Origin: Aureimonas sp. AU12
GTDB lineage: Bacteria > Pseudomonadota > Alphaproteobacteria > Rhizobiales > Rhizobiaceae
Direction of reading: 5' to 3'
Assembly (NCBI RefSeq): GCF_001463705.1
Contig: NZ_BBWH01000020.1
Span: 1 to 64,000 of the forward strand
Length of the DNA stretch: 64,000 bases
Positions 25,800 through 34,203 of the stretch are shown here, piece after piece. Below the pieces are notes generated by a model that did not search any database, was not told the origin of the DNA, and saw only the letters and a list, made by a program, of their open reading frames with translations. The position numbers were made by a program, and so were the translations under genes. Position 1 is the stretch's first letter, and the number at the start of each line of letters is the position of its first letter.

Positions 25800-26996
25800 A
25801 TGCTGAAATCCGCCCGTACGGTCCTGCTGCTGACGGCTGTCGCACCGGTGTTCTCCGCCTGCCAGACCCTGCCGCGCAGTGGTCCCGACGACCAGGCCAT
25901 CGTCCAGAAGGCTGCCGTGCGCGTGCAGGCCGATCCCGGCAAGCCGCTGCTCGACTATGCCGTGGTGGATCTCACCCCGCAGATCCTGTCGTACTTCCCG
26001 CTCGCCAAGGAAGACAGCCTCAGCGGCTTCGGCGTCTCGCGCGGCGCCGCGCCCACGCTGCCGATCGGCGTCGGCGACGTCGTCACGGTGACGCTCTTCG
26101 AATCGGCCTCGGGCGGTCTGTTCATCCCCGCCGAAGCCGGGAGCCGGCCGGGCAACTACATCACGTTGCCGCCGCAGACGGTCGATCGCAACGGCAATAT
26201 CAGCATTCCCTACGGCGGCAGCATCAAGGCCTCGGGGCGCAGCACCACCGAACTGCAGCGCCGCATCGAGGGCTCGCTCGCCAACCGCGCGATCGAGCCG
26301 CAGGCCGTGGTGCAGCTCGTCTCCAGCCGGTCGAACCAGGTGTCGATCCTCGGCGACGTGAATTTGCCCGCGCAGCTCGAGATCAACCCGGCGGGCGAGC
26401 GCATCCTCGACGTCGTGGCGCGTGCCAACGGCCTGTCGACGCCCGGCGTCGAGACGCTCGTGACGCTGCAGCGCGGCGGGCGCACGATCACCGTGCCCTT
26501 CGACAAGGTGGTGCGCGAGCCCAGCGAGAACATCTTCGTGTATCCCGGCGACACGATCTATGTCAGCCGCGAGCGCCGGACCTATCTGGCTTTCGGCGCC
26601 ACCGGGCTGAACGGGCGGATCGACTTCCAGGAATCGAACCTGTCGCTCGCCGAGGCGGTGGCGCAGGCCGGCGGCCTTCTCGATTCGCGCGCCGATCCCG
26701 GTCAGGTCTTCGTCTATCGGCTGGTCGATGCCGCGACGCTCGCCCGCATGGGTCTGCCTGCCGACGTGAAGGACGGCCGTGCCTTCCCGGTGATCTTCCG
26801 CGCCAACCTGCGCGATCCCTCGTCCTTCTTCCTCGCGCAGACCTTCCCGATGCGCGACCGCGACATCCTCTACATCTCGAACGCCGACTCGGTGGAGCTT
26901 CTCAAGGTCCTCAACATCGTCAACTCGGCGACGGCCTCGGTGGGCGACGCGGCGGCCGACTACTCGGTGGCCCGCGCGGTCTCGCGCGGCGACTGA
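25800..26996 (+). CDS. polysaccharide export outer-membrane lipoprotein (Wza/BexD-like)
   Basis: A 398-residue OPX-family protein forming the outer-membrane export channel for exo- or capsular polysaccharide. The N-terminus is a lipoprotein signal with Cys21 in PVFSAC. The Poly_export domain follows (about 85-165: IGVGDVVTVTLFE and VDRNGNISIPYGGSI), then SLBB-type repeats (about 170-345: VSILGDVNLPAQ, ILDVVARANGL, AEAVAQAGGLLDSRADP). The C-terminal RDRDILYISNADSVEL is typical. It faces the Wzc-type gene tail to tail, and the two together make the trans-envelope export complex. Confidence 0.93.
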   Translation: MLKSARTVLLLTAVAPVFSACQTLPRSGPDDQAIVQKAAVRVQADPGKPLLDYAVVDLTPQILSYFPLAKEDSLSGFGVSRGAAPTLPIGVGDVVTVTLFESASGGLFIPAEAGSRPGNYITLPPQTVDRNGNISIPYGGSIKASGRSTTELQRRIEGSLANRAIEPQAVVQLVSSRSNQVSILGDVNLPAQLEINPAGERILDVVARANGLSTPGVETLVTLQRGGRTITVPFDKVVREPSENIFVYPGDTIYVSRERRTYLAFGATGLNGRIDFQESNLSLAEAVAQAGGLLDSRADPGQVFVYRLVDAATLARMGLPADVKDGRAFPVIFRANLRDPSSFFLAQTFPMRDRDILYISNADSVELLKVLNIVNSATASVGDAAADYSVARAVSRGD

Positions 26997-27077
26997 GGCG
27001 ACAGGCGCCGCGCGGGTCTCGCGCGGCGAGCGACGCGAAGCCTTCCGCATTCCGCAATGAGCGGTCTCGACAATAAG

Positions 27078-27103
27078 CCCCGGACGCAACGTCCGGGGTT
27101 TCG
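27078..27103 (+). terminator. intrinsic terminator of the polysaccharide export gene
   Basis: An 8-bp perfect G/C stem (CCCCGGAC at 27078-27085, complement at 27091-27098, loop GCAAC) is followed by TTTCGTCGTT. It lies 80 bases after the export gene stop. The rest of the 301-base convergent gap contains only this and the next hairpin. Confidence 0.75.
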
Positions 27104-27204
27104 TCGTTCCGGCGGTCCGCCAGAGGGGGCAAGGCATCTGCGAGGCGCCGTGCCGTCCAGCGGCCAGCCCGCGTCGGCACCAGTCCGAACACTGCTTGAA
27201 ACGA

Positions 27205-27241
27205 CGAAGGCCGGCAGCGAGGCGATCGCTGCCGGCCTTCG
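27205..27241 (-). terminator. intrinsic terminator of the Wzc-type gene
   Basis: A 16-bp perfect inverted repeat (27205-27220 and 27226-27241, loop GGCGA) lies 57 bases beyond the minus-strand wzc-type stop. On the minus strand it is followed by TCGTTTCAA, giving a T-containing tail. It is much the longest hairpin in the gap. Confidence 0.8.
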
Positions 27242-27297
27242 TCAGGCTCGAAGAGAAAGACGGCGAGCCCGGCCGGCGAACCGCGTCCGGGGAGGCG

Positions 27298-29595
27298 TCA
27301 GGCACGACGGGGCTTCACCACCTCGTCGTGGTAGTAATAGGAGTCGTCGTAGGCCTCGAAGGTCTTGTAGGCCGAGAGTTCCACCTTTGTCAGCACCGCG
27401 CCCACCAGCTTGTCCTGGATGTAGTCGGCAGCGGCCACCCGCTCGGCCGATTCGCGCGGGGTCGAGCCCCAGGCCGAGACCAGCACGAAGCTGTCGACGA
27501 GATGCGAGAAGGCGCGCACGTCCACCACCGGCAGGACCGGCGAGCAGTCGATGATGATGTAGTCGAAGGCTTTTGCGCCGATGAGTTCGCCGAGAAGCTT
27601 GCCCATCGCGGGCGAGGCCAGCAGTTCGGCGCTGCTCTTCAGCGGACGGTTGATCACCGCCGGCATGAAGTAGGCGCCGGTGGTCGCCTCGCGCCAGATC
27701 GCCTCGTCGATCGAGGAATGGCCATTGAGGAGATCGATGAGGCCGAGCTTGGCCTGCGGCAGGATCGAGCGCGTGAGCTGCGTCTTGCGCAGATCGCCGT
27801 CGATCACGAGCACCCGTCCGCCGTCGCGGGCGATGCCGGTGCCGAGATTGATCGCGGCGGTGGTCTTCCCCTCGCCGGCCGAGGCCGAGACGACGCCAAG
27901 CGTGTGGATCGGCGAGGCCGAGCGCGCCACGTCGATCGAGACCTTGATGTTGCGCAGCGCCTCGGAGGTCGGCGAAAACGGATGGCGGATCGCCGTCCAC
28001 AGCTCCAGCCTGTCGGCCGGCAGGGTGAACACCCGGTTGACGTCCGAGGGTTTCAGTGGCGCGTTCGCGATGAGCTGCTTCAGCGAGGTCGCCGACCCCC
28101 GGCGGATGTCGTCGATCGGCAGGATGCCGAGGAACTCGGCTCCGGTCGCACGTTCGAGATCGGCGCCCGAGCGGATCGAGTGATCGAAGAACTCGCGGGC
28201 CAGCGCGAAGGCCGCGCCGATGCCGGCGCCGAGCATCAGGCCGCCGGCGAGGACGAGCGCGGTCTTGGGCGAGCTCGCCTGACGTGGTGCGGAAGCCTGC
28301 GTGATGACGCTGGTCTTGCCGACCGGCGCCGACTGCTTCTCGATCGACATCAGGTAGCTCTGGCGGAAGCTGTCCTGCAGGGTGCGCAGGGCCGCGGCGC
28401 GGCTGTCGAGCTCCTGCAGGCGGACCTGCGCCTGCTGGCTGTTGCCAAGACTCGCCAGGATCGCGTCGACGCGCTGCTGCGCGCCCTGCTGGCGGGCGAC
28501 CGCGGCGTTGTAGTCGGCCTGGTAGCTCGACTGCAGGCGGCGCAGCTCGCTGTTCAGATTGTCCTGCAGGGCCTGCAGGTTCTGCGCCGAGCGGCGGGTC
28601 GCCTGATGGTTGGCGCCGACCGTTCGCACCAGTTCGTCCTGACGGCTGCGCTCGTCGAGATAGCGTTGGCGCAGTTCCACGATGATCTGGCTGTTGAGCG
28701 CGTCCGAGAGCGTGGCATCCTGCGCGCCCGACTGGATCGCGGCTTCCGCCTGCTGAAGGCGGGCGCCAGCGGCCTCCGATTCCTGCTTGGCGGAGGCGAG
28801 CTGCGTGTTGATCTGCGTCAGCTGCTGCTCGAGCACCAGCCGGCCGTCGGAATCCGTCAGCTGGTTCTCGGTGCGGTAGTTGCGGGCGGCGAGGCCCGCA
28901 TCGCTCGCCTGCGTGTCGAGCTCGCTCATGCGCGTGCGCATCCAGTCGATCGAGCGCTGCAGGGCGTTGAAGCTGGAGGAGACCTCGTCGTCGATATAGG
29001 CGTCGGCCACCGCGTTGGCGAGAAGCGCAGCCTTCTCGGGCGAGAGCGAGGTGACGCTGACGTCGATCGCGTAGGACAGGCCGGAGCGGCGCACGTCGAG
29101 AGCGCCGTCGAGGGCCTGGATCGCGCTGAGCCGAAGGTCCGCGGGGGTGGCGGCGGCGTCGTCACCCGAGCTGAAGATCGAGCGGATGCCGGCAATGGCG
29201 CGGGCCAGTGCCGACGGCGGATCGCCGACGAATTCGGGATCCTGCGTCAGGTTGAGCTTATCGACCACGGCGCCCACGACCCGCTCCGACTTGATGGTCT
29301 CGAGCTGGCTTTCGATCGCGGCCGGGTCGGCGGCCGGCACGGCGATGTCGACGTCCGGGCGCAGCATCTGGGTCTGCGCGGGATTGGTGATGAGGGTCGC
29401 CGAGGCGGAATAGCGCTTGGGCGTCGTCGCGATATAGGCGACCGCGAGCGCCAGGCACACGAGCGTCGATCCAAGGATCATCCACTTGCGGCGCAGGATC
29501 ACGCGAACCATGTCGGCGATGGTGAAACGATAGGGTTCGGCCTGGTCGCCGGCCTCTCGGGCATGGGCGTGGGACGCGCGGTCGACGTTCAGCAT
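27298..29595 (-). CDS. Wzc-type polysaccharide co-polymerase / BY-kinase
   Basis: A 765-residue inner-membrane protein controlling chain length and export of polysaccharide. The N-terminal Wzz domain (about 20-180) follows a first membrane helix at 39-57. Long periplasmic coiled coils (about 215-440) are rich in Gln/Ala/Leu, and a second helix is PKTALVLAGGLMLGAGIG. The cytoplasmic bacterial-tyrosine-kinase domain has Walker A SASAGEGKTTAA, Walker A' VLVIDGDLRKT and DYIIIDCSP. The C-terminus carries a Tyr cluster (Tyr743, 749, 753-755), the usual autophosphorylation site. ATG 29595 is chosen because the Wzz domain starts soon after; a long upstream extension is non-coding in composition. It is convergent with its export partner. 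Confidence 0.93.
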   Translation of the reverse strand: MLNVDRASHAHAREAGDQAEPYRFTIADMVRVILRRKWMILGSTLVCLALAVAYIATTPKRYSASATLITNPAQTQMLRPDVDIAVPAADPAAIESQLETIKSERVVGAVVDKLNLTQDPEFVGDPPSALARAIAGIRSIFSSGDDAAATPADLRLSAIQALDGALDVRRSGLSYAIDVSVTSLSPEKAALLANAVADAYIDDEVSSSFNALQRSIDWMRTRMSELDTQASDAGLAARNYRTENQLTDSDGRLVLEQQLTQINTQLASAKQESEAAGARLQQAEAAIQSGAQDATLSDALNSQIIVELRQRYLDERSRQDELVRTVGANHQATRRSAQNLQALQDNLNSELRRLQSSYQADYNAAVARQQGAQQRVDAILASLGNSQQAQVRLQELDSRAAALRTLQDSFRQSYLMSIEKQSAPVGKTSVITQASAPRQASSPKTALVLAGGLMLGAGIGAAFALAREFFDHSIRSGADLERATGAEFLGILPIDDIRRGSATSLKQLIANAPLKPSDVNRVFTLPADRLELWTAIRHPFSPTSEALRNIKVSIDVARSASPIHTLGVVSASAGEGKTTAAINLGTGIARDGGRVLVIDGDLRKTQLTRSILPQAKLGLIDLLNGHSSIDEAIWREATTGAYFMPAVINRPLKSSAELLASPAMGKLLGELIGAKAFDYIIIDCSPVLPVVDVRAFSHLVDSFVLVSAWGSTPRESAERVAAADYIQDKLVGAVLTKVELSAYKTFEAYDDSYYYHDEVVKPRRA

Positions 29596-30153
29596 CTCGT
29601 GACAAATTGCTCCAAAGCGAAACCAGACTGGGCATTGGCGGGTCGGAATCGCCGGGAAACACCCGTCCTGCGACCCGGCACCAAGGCCCGAACGGCATGT
29701 CCACCCCGTAGGGCAAGCGACCCGTCGATCAACCCCACCCTCAATCGGTAGGGCATAACGTCCATAGGGTCCAGACATCCTATGATAGAGGAGTAAGGCG
29801 GATACGCGGCGTGGACTTGCCGCTTCGGGCCGGCGCCCCGATTTGCCGGACCACGCGCAGGGGCTGCGTCGATTGTCCGGGCGACCGGGTGGCCGGGAAG
29901 GCAGGGCGTTGGCATGCCGGGTCTCCTGCACGGCGTCTATCGCGCTGCACACTTCTCCATAGTGCATCGCACAAATTTGATCGAATTGCGACTGCCGCGG
30001 GGAACGAAGCGCGCAGACGCTTCGACGGTTGGTCGTCGCCTGCCGCTCATGGCCTGTCCGGGAGGTGCTGGCCTTTGGGCTCTGACCCATCGGACGCGAT
30101 CGGAATCAGGCTGCCGGCAGCGATCGGATCACCCCTGAATGGGGCGATCGGGA
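29596..30153. promoter_or_regulatory. intergenic region upstream of the Wzc-type gene
   Basis: 558 bases with no convincing gene. The segment 29940-30000 is AT-richer. It contains a near-palindrome centred on GATC (AATTTGATCGAATT, 29974-29987) and the short dyad GTGC-GAT-GCAC just beside it on the minus strand, both plausible regulator sites for the minus-strand gene. The stretch nearest that gene (29740-29790) is also AT-richer. The part from 30097 is the tandem hairpin repeat described separately. Confidence 0.4.
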
Positions 30154-30176
30154 TCACTCCGTGCCGGAGCGATCGG
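30097..30176. repeat. tandem 24-bp repeats with variable hairpin cores at the cobT 3' end
   Basis: CGATCGG begins at 30097, 30121, 30145 and 30170, spaced 24, 24 and 25 bases. Each is followed by an ATCA-type half. Between successive copies sits a different short palindrome: GGCTGCCGGCAG, CCCCTGAATGGGG and CTCCGTGCCGGAG. The frame is thus conserved while the hairpin stems differ in sequence but keep pairing. The last unit overlaps the final codons and stop of cobT (30154-30156), so the array may act as its terminator. Confidence 0.65.
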
Positions 30177-31179
30177 GTACGCCAGCCTGCGCAAACGTCG
30201 CCATGCCCGTGTGGCAGGCCACCGCCGCCTTGACGATGGCGGCGGCGAGCGCCGCGCCCGTTCCCTCGCCGAGCCGCATTCCGAGCGCGAGCACCGGCAC
30301 CTTTCCCATCGCCTGGAGCGCCCGCTGGTGGCCGGTCTCGGCCGAGACATGGCTGAAGAGGCAGTGGTCGAGCGTGCTCCGGTCGAGCGCGAAGAGCACG
30401 GCGGCCGCGGCGGTGGCGACGAACCCGTCGACGATCACCGGAACGCGCTGCATGCGCGCGGCGAGGATGGCGCCCGCCATCGCCGCGATCTCGCGCCCGC
30501 CGAGCCGGCGCAGCACTTCGAGCGGATCGGACAGATGTGCGGCATGGAGATCGAGCGCCTCCTGCACGATGACGGCCTTGCGCGCGATGCCGGCGGCGTC
30601 GTGCCCGGTGCCCGCGCCCGTCCAGTCGGTCGCGGTCCCGCCGAAGAGGGCGGCGAAGATGGCCGAGGCCACGGCCGTGTTGCCGATGCCCATCTCGCCG
30701 ATACACAGGAGATCGGGCTCGCCGGCCAGGCACTCCATGCCGAAGGCCATCGTCGCCGCGCAGTCCTTTTCCGACAGCGCCGCCTCGCGGCTGATGTCGC
30801 CGGTGGGATAGTCGAGCGCGAGGTCGAAGACCTTTAGGCCGAGGTCGAAGGTTGCGCAGATCTGGTTGATCGCCGCGCCGCCGGCGGCGAAGTTCTCGAC
30901 CATCGCCTGCGTCACCGAGGTCGGATAGGCCGAGACGCCGCGTGCCGCGACGCCGTGATTGCCGGCGAAGACCGCCACCACCGGCCGGTTGACGGTGGGC
31001 GCGCGGCCCTGCCACGCCGCCATCCACTCGGCGATCTCCTCCAGCCGCCCCAGGCTCCCCGACGGCTTCGTCAGCTCTTCCTGCCGATGGCGCGCATCGT
31101 GGCGGGCCGCCGCATCGGGGCCGGGCATCGAGGCGATGAGCGCGCGGATATCGTCGAAGGGCAGGCCGGTGGCGGACAT
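30154..31179 (-). CDS. cobT: nicotinate-nucleotide-dimethylbenzimidazole phosphoribosyltransferase
   Basis: This 341-residue enzyme (CobT; CobU in P. denitrificans nomenclature) makes alpha-ribazole phosphate for the lower ligand of cobalamin. It shows TKPSGSLGRLEEIA (37-50), the FAGNHGVAARGVSAYP segment, GEMGIGNTAVASA and the C-terminal MRLGEGTGAALA with the catalytic-type Glu. Length and motifs are normal. It is divergent from cobS with a 263-base gap. Its last codons run into a tandem hairpin array, so the extreme C-terminus (DRSGTE) may differ between relatives. Confidence 0.95.
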   Translation of the reverse strand: MSATGLPFDDIRALIASMPGPDAAARHDARHRQEELTKPSGSLGRLEEIAEWMAAWQGRAPTVNRPVVAVFAGNHGVAARGVSAYPTSVTQAMVENFAAGGAAINQICATFDLGLKVFDLALDYPTGDISREAALSEKDCAATMAFGMECLAGEPDLLCIGEMGIGNTAVASAIFAALFGGTATDWTGAGTGHDAAGIARKAVIVQEALDLHAAHLSDPLEVLRRLGGREIAAMAGAILAARMQRVPVIVDGFVATAAAAVLFALDRSTLDHCLFSHVSAETGHQRALQAMGKVPVLALGMRLGEGTGAALAAAIVKAAVACHTGMATFAQAGVPDRSGTE

Positions 31180-31442
31180 GGGACGGTCTCTCGAAGGCAG
31201 CGATCGCGGGCGGCAAGCGCGGGATGACGTGCGTCATAGGAAGAAAGCCGCGCCATCGCAAACCCCGCACGAGGACGCATGGTCCGGCTCCGGCGCCGCG
31301 TCCCAAGCCGGGAATCGTCGATGGTCGTCCTCGCCTCGCTTCGCGATGTCAGAGTGGCGGTAAAGGCCGGCGAGCGAACGCCCGCAATGAAGCCCCGGCC
31401 ACCCTCACGACGAATCGCCGGACTTCGGGCAAGGTCGCCGAC

Positions 31443-32231
31443 ATGACCGCCACCCTCTTCGCCTTCTTGCGCGCCTGCGCCTTTCTCACCCGGCTGCCAC
31501 CGGTCTCGCGCGCCTTCGCCAGCGGGCCGCATCCGCTCGGGCGCGATGCCGCCGTCTTCCCGCTCGTCGGGCTCGCCGCCGCCGCAGGCCCGGCCGCCCT
31601 GCTCGCGATCCTGCCGATGCTGGGGCTCGGCGTGCTGCCGGCCGCCGCGATCGCGGTGCTGGCGCTCGTTGCCTTGACCGGGGCCCTGCACGAGGACGGG
31701 CTCGGCGACGCCGCCGACGGGCTTTTCGGCCATCGCGACGCGCCAAGCGCGCTGGCGATCATGAAGGACAGCCGCATCGGCACCTATGGCGCACTGGCGC
31801 TGACCGGCAGCGTGCTCCTGCGCACGGCGTTCCTCGCCGATCTCGGGGCGGGTTCGCCCCATGCGGCGGCGCTCGCGCTTCTGGCGGCGGCCGCGCTCAG
31901 CCGCGGCGCTATGGCCTGGCTCTGGTCGGCGCTGCCCACGGCCGATCGCGGCGGCCTGGCGGACCGCGTCGGCCGCCCCGCCGCCGCGACGGGCCTCAAG
32001 GCCGCAGGTGGCGGCGCGTTCCTATCCATCGCGCTGGGGCTCGTTGCCGGCGGTGCCTCCCTGTCCGGGTTCGCCGCGGCCCTCCTGCCGCTCGCCTTCG
32101 CGGCGGGCTCGCTCGCGTGGCTGCGCGCGGTGCTCAAGCGCCGTCTCGGCGGCCAGACCGGCGACACGCTCGGCGCCGCCCAGCAGATCACCGAGATCGC
32201 CGCGCTGCTGGGCTTTGCCCTCGCCTTGTGA
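31443..32231 (+). CDS. cobS: adenosylcobinamide-GDP ribazoletransferase (cobalamin synthase)
   Basis: This 262-residue polytopic membrane enzyme (CobS; CobV in aerobic nomenclature) joins adenosylcobinamide-GDP to alpha-ribazole, the last step of the nucleotide-loop branch. FLTRLPP (about 14-20) and the conserved acidic motif HEDGLGDAADG (83-93) are diagnostic, as is MKDSRIGTYG (about 108-117) before the later helices. ATG 31443 starts just before the first helix. The end TGDTLGAAQQITEI is typical. It is divergent from cobT and ends in a strong terminator. Confidence 0.95.
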   Translation: MTATLFAFLRACAFLTRLPPVSRAFASGPHPLGRDAAVFPLVGLAAAAGPAALLAILPMLGLGVLPAAAIAVLALVALTGALHEDGLGDAADGLFGHRDAPSALAIMKDSRIGTYGALALTGSVLLRTAFLADLGAGSPHAAALALLAAAALSRGAMAWLWSALPTADRGGLADRVGRPAAATGLKAAGGGAFLSIALGLVAGGASLSGFAAALLPLAFAAGSLAWLRAVLKRRLGGQTGDTLGAAQQITEIAALLGFALAL

Positions 32232-32242
32232 TCCCAACGGAA

Positions 32243-32273
32243 AACGGCACCGCGCGAGATGCGCGGTGCCGTT
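32243..32273. terminator. terminator between convergent cobS and ugd
   Basis: A perfect 13-bp inverted repeat (AACGGCACCGCGC at 32243-32255, complement at 32261-32273) encloses a 5-base loop, 12 bases after the cobS stop and 62 bases from the convergent ugd stop. A short A-run precedes it and serves as a T-run on the other strand, so it may work in both directions. Confidence 0.8.
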
Positions 32274-32334
32274 GATATCGTGTGAGGTCAGCCCTCGCGA
32301 ACCCGGCCGGGCCGGGTCGCGAGGCGATGCGGCG

Positions 32335-33684
32335 TCAGTTGGCGGGCGTCTCGGCGGCCGGGGTGCCGAGATCGTCCTCGAGCGGGCGACCGATGCTGAG
32401 GTACCGGAAGCCGTACTGGCGCACCTCGTCGCGGCGGTAGACGTTGCGAAGATCGACCAGCAGCGGCGTCTTCATCGTGGCGGCGAGGCGCTTGAAGTCG
32501 AGCGCGCGGAAGGCGTTCCACTCCGTCACGATGACGAGCGCATCGGCATTCTCGGAGATGTCGTAGGGGCTGGTGCCGTAGGACACGCCCTCGAGCATCG
32601 TCTTGGCGTTCTCGATGCCTTCGGGATCGTAGGCGGTCACGTTGGCACCGGCGTCGCGCAGCGCCTGGATGATCGAAATCGAGGGGGCATCGCGCATGTC
32701 GTCGGTGTTCGGCTTGAAGGTCAGGCCGAGGATCGCCACCGTCTTGCCGCGCACGTCGCCGCCGCAGGCGGTGATCACCTTGCGGGCCATGGCGCGCTTG
32801 CGCGTGTCGTTGATCGCGACCGTGGTCTCGATCAGGCGCATCGGCGAGCCGTGGTCCTGTGCGGTCTTGACCAGCGCCAGCGTGTCCTTCGGGAAGCACG
32901 AGCCGCCGTAGCCGGGGCCGGCATGCAGGAACTTCGCACCGATGCGGTTGTCGAGGCCAATGCCGCGCGCGACCTCCTGAACGTCGGCGCCGACGTTCTC
33001 GCAGAGGTCGGCGATTTCGTTGATGAAGGTGATCTTCATCGCCAGGAACGCGTTGCCGGCATACTTGATCAGTTCGGACGTGCGACGGGTCGTGAACTGC
33101 AGCGGCGACTTGTTGAGGTAGAGCGGGCGGTAGACCTCGGTCATCACTTCGCGGGCGCGCTCGTCAGAGAGGCCCACCACGATGCGGTCGGGATGGCGGA
33201 AGTCCTCGATCGCCGCGCCTTCGCGCAGGAATTCCGGGTTCGACACCACTGCGATATCGGCCGAAGGATTGGCCTCGCGCATGATGCGCTCGATCTCGTC
33301 GCCGGTGCCGACCGGCACGGTCGACTTCGTCACCACGACGGTGAAGCCCTTGACGCCCATCGCGATCTCGCGGGCGGCGGCATAGACGTAGGAGAGATCG
33401 GCGTGGCCGTCGCCGCGGCGCGACGGCGTGCCGACGGCGATGAAGACGACGTCGGCGTCGGCCAGGCTCTCGTTCAGCTCGGTCGTGAAGGTGAGGCGGC
33501 CGGTCTTGCGGTTCTCGGCGACGATCGCGTCGAGGCCGGGTTCGAAGATCGGGATCTCGCCGCGCTCGAGCGCGTCGATCTTCCGCTGGTCCTTGTCGAC
33601 GCAGACGACCTGATGGCCGAAATCGGCAAAGCAGGTTCCCGAGACGAGGCCGACATAGCCACTGCCAATCATCGTTATGCGCAT
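32335..33684 (-). CDS. ugd: UDP-glucose 6-dehydrogenase
   Basis: This 449-residue enzyme oxidises UDP-glucose twice with NAD+ to UDP-glucuronate, a precursor of acidic polysaccharides. The N-terminal Rossmann motif is GSGYVGLVSG (7-16). TKSTVPVGTG and NPEFLREG are in the dehydrogenase domain, and the catalytic Cys lies in GYGGSCFPKDT. The C-terminal UDP-binding domain has LGLTFKPNTDDMRDAPS. ATG 33684 has a good AGGTGA site upstream. It fits with the export, Wzc-type and ExoY-type genes of this region as precursor supply. Confidence 0.95.
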   Translation of the reverse strand: MRITMIGSGYVGLVSGTCFADFGHQVVCVDKDQRKIDALERGEIPIFEPGLDAIVAENRKTGRLTFTTELNESLADADVVFIAVGTPSRRGDGHADLSYVYAAAREIAMGVKGFTVVVTKSTVPVGTGDEIERIMREANPSADIAVVSNPEFLREGAAIEDFRHPDRIVVGLSDERAREVMTEVYRPLYLNKSPLQFTTRRTSELIKYAGNAFLAMKITFINEIADLCENVGADVQEVARGIGLDNRIGAKFLHAGPGYGGSCFPKDTLALVKTAQDHGSPMRLIETTVAINDTRKRAMARKVITACGGDVRGKTVAILGLTFKPNTDDMRDAPSISIIQALRDAGANVTAYDPEGIENAKTMLEGVSYGTSPYDISENADALVIVTEWNAFRALDFKRLAATMKTPLLVDLRNVYRRDEVRQYGFRYLSIGRPLEDDLGTPAAETPAN

Positions 33685-34203
33685 AGGGTCACCTCGAAAC
33701 TCGTTCGTCGTCGTGCGGGAGAGTTTGCTCGAAGCGCGAAGACGATCGTCTTCGCGCGCTGGCCGGACACGCTCGCCTGTCTCTGCCGGCGCCCTCGGCC
33801 CTTCGAAGGGGCGTCGGACCCGCGACGGTTCGTCGGACCGGTCGATCCGACGTCGATCAATAAGCCGCCCCGTCGGGGCAGCGCAACAGGATATATTCGG
33901 TCCGTTGCAGGTCAGCGGACGCAAGATACTTGGGCGCGGCGCGGCAGCGAGGGATCGCGCCGGGACCCTCGGGTCCGGCGACAAATGTTGCAGTGCGGTA
34001 TCAACGGCTTAGCCGAGCCGTGGCCAGCGGTCTTTCGGGGTGCGGCCTTGGCGCAACAGACGGTTCATCACAATTCGCGATCCCCCGCGATTCATCATTC
34101 GGCCCAGTTCGTCACGGCTTCGTGGCGCCGGTTATCTTGCATCGCAGCACGAGAGACGCCTATTTCAGCCTCCTCCTGTGGCCTATCGTCGAGAGTTCCC
34201 CGC
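33685..34203. promoter_or_regulatory. divergent region between ugd and the endonuclease-like gene
   Basis: 519 bases with no convincing gene. Around 33855-33900 the sequence is AT-richer (ATCAATAAGCC, then GGATATATTCGG) with a short GCCCC/GGGGC hairpin between. That suits a promoter for ugd, about 170-210 bases upstream of its start. No recognisable operator was found. Confidence 0.35.

Noticed and set aside
29780-29974. A 64-codon frame upstream of the Wzc-type gene.
   Set aside because: Arg/Pro/Ser-rich without a ribosome-binding site and without any recognisable feature.
30097-30176. CRISPR-like array.
   Set aside because: Units are only 24 bases in total with palindromic cores, there are too few of them, there is no spacer-sized unique sequence and no cas genes are nearby.
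31861-34203. A very long plus-strand open frame running antisense through ugd into the endonuclease-like gene, which could suggest a giant fusion protein.
   Set aside because: Only the part after TTG 34204 has domain content; the rest is antisense to ugd and cobS-frame shadow.
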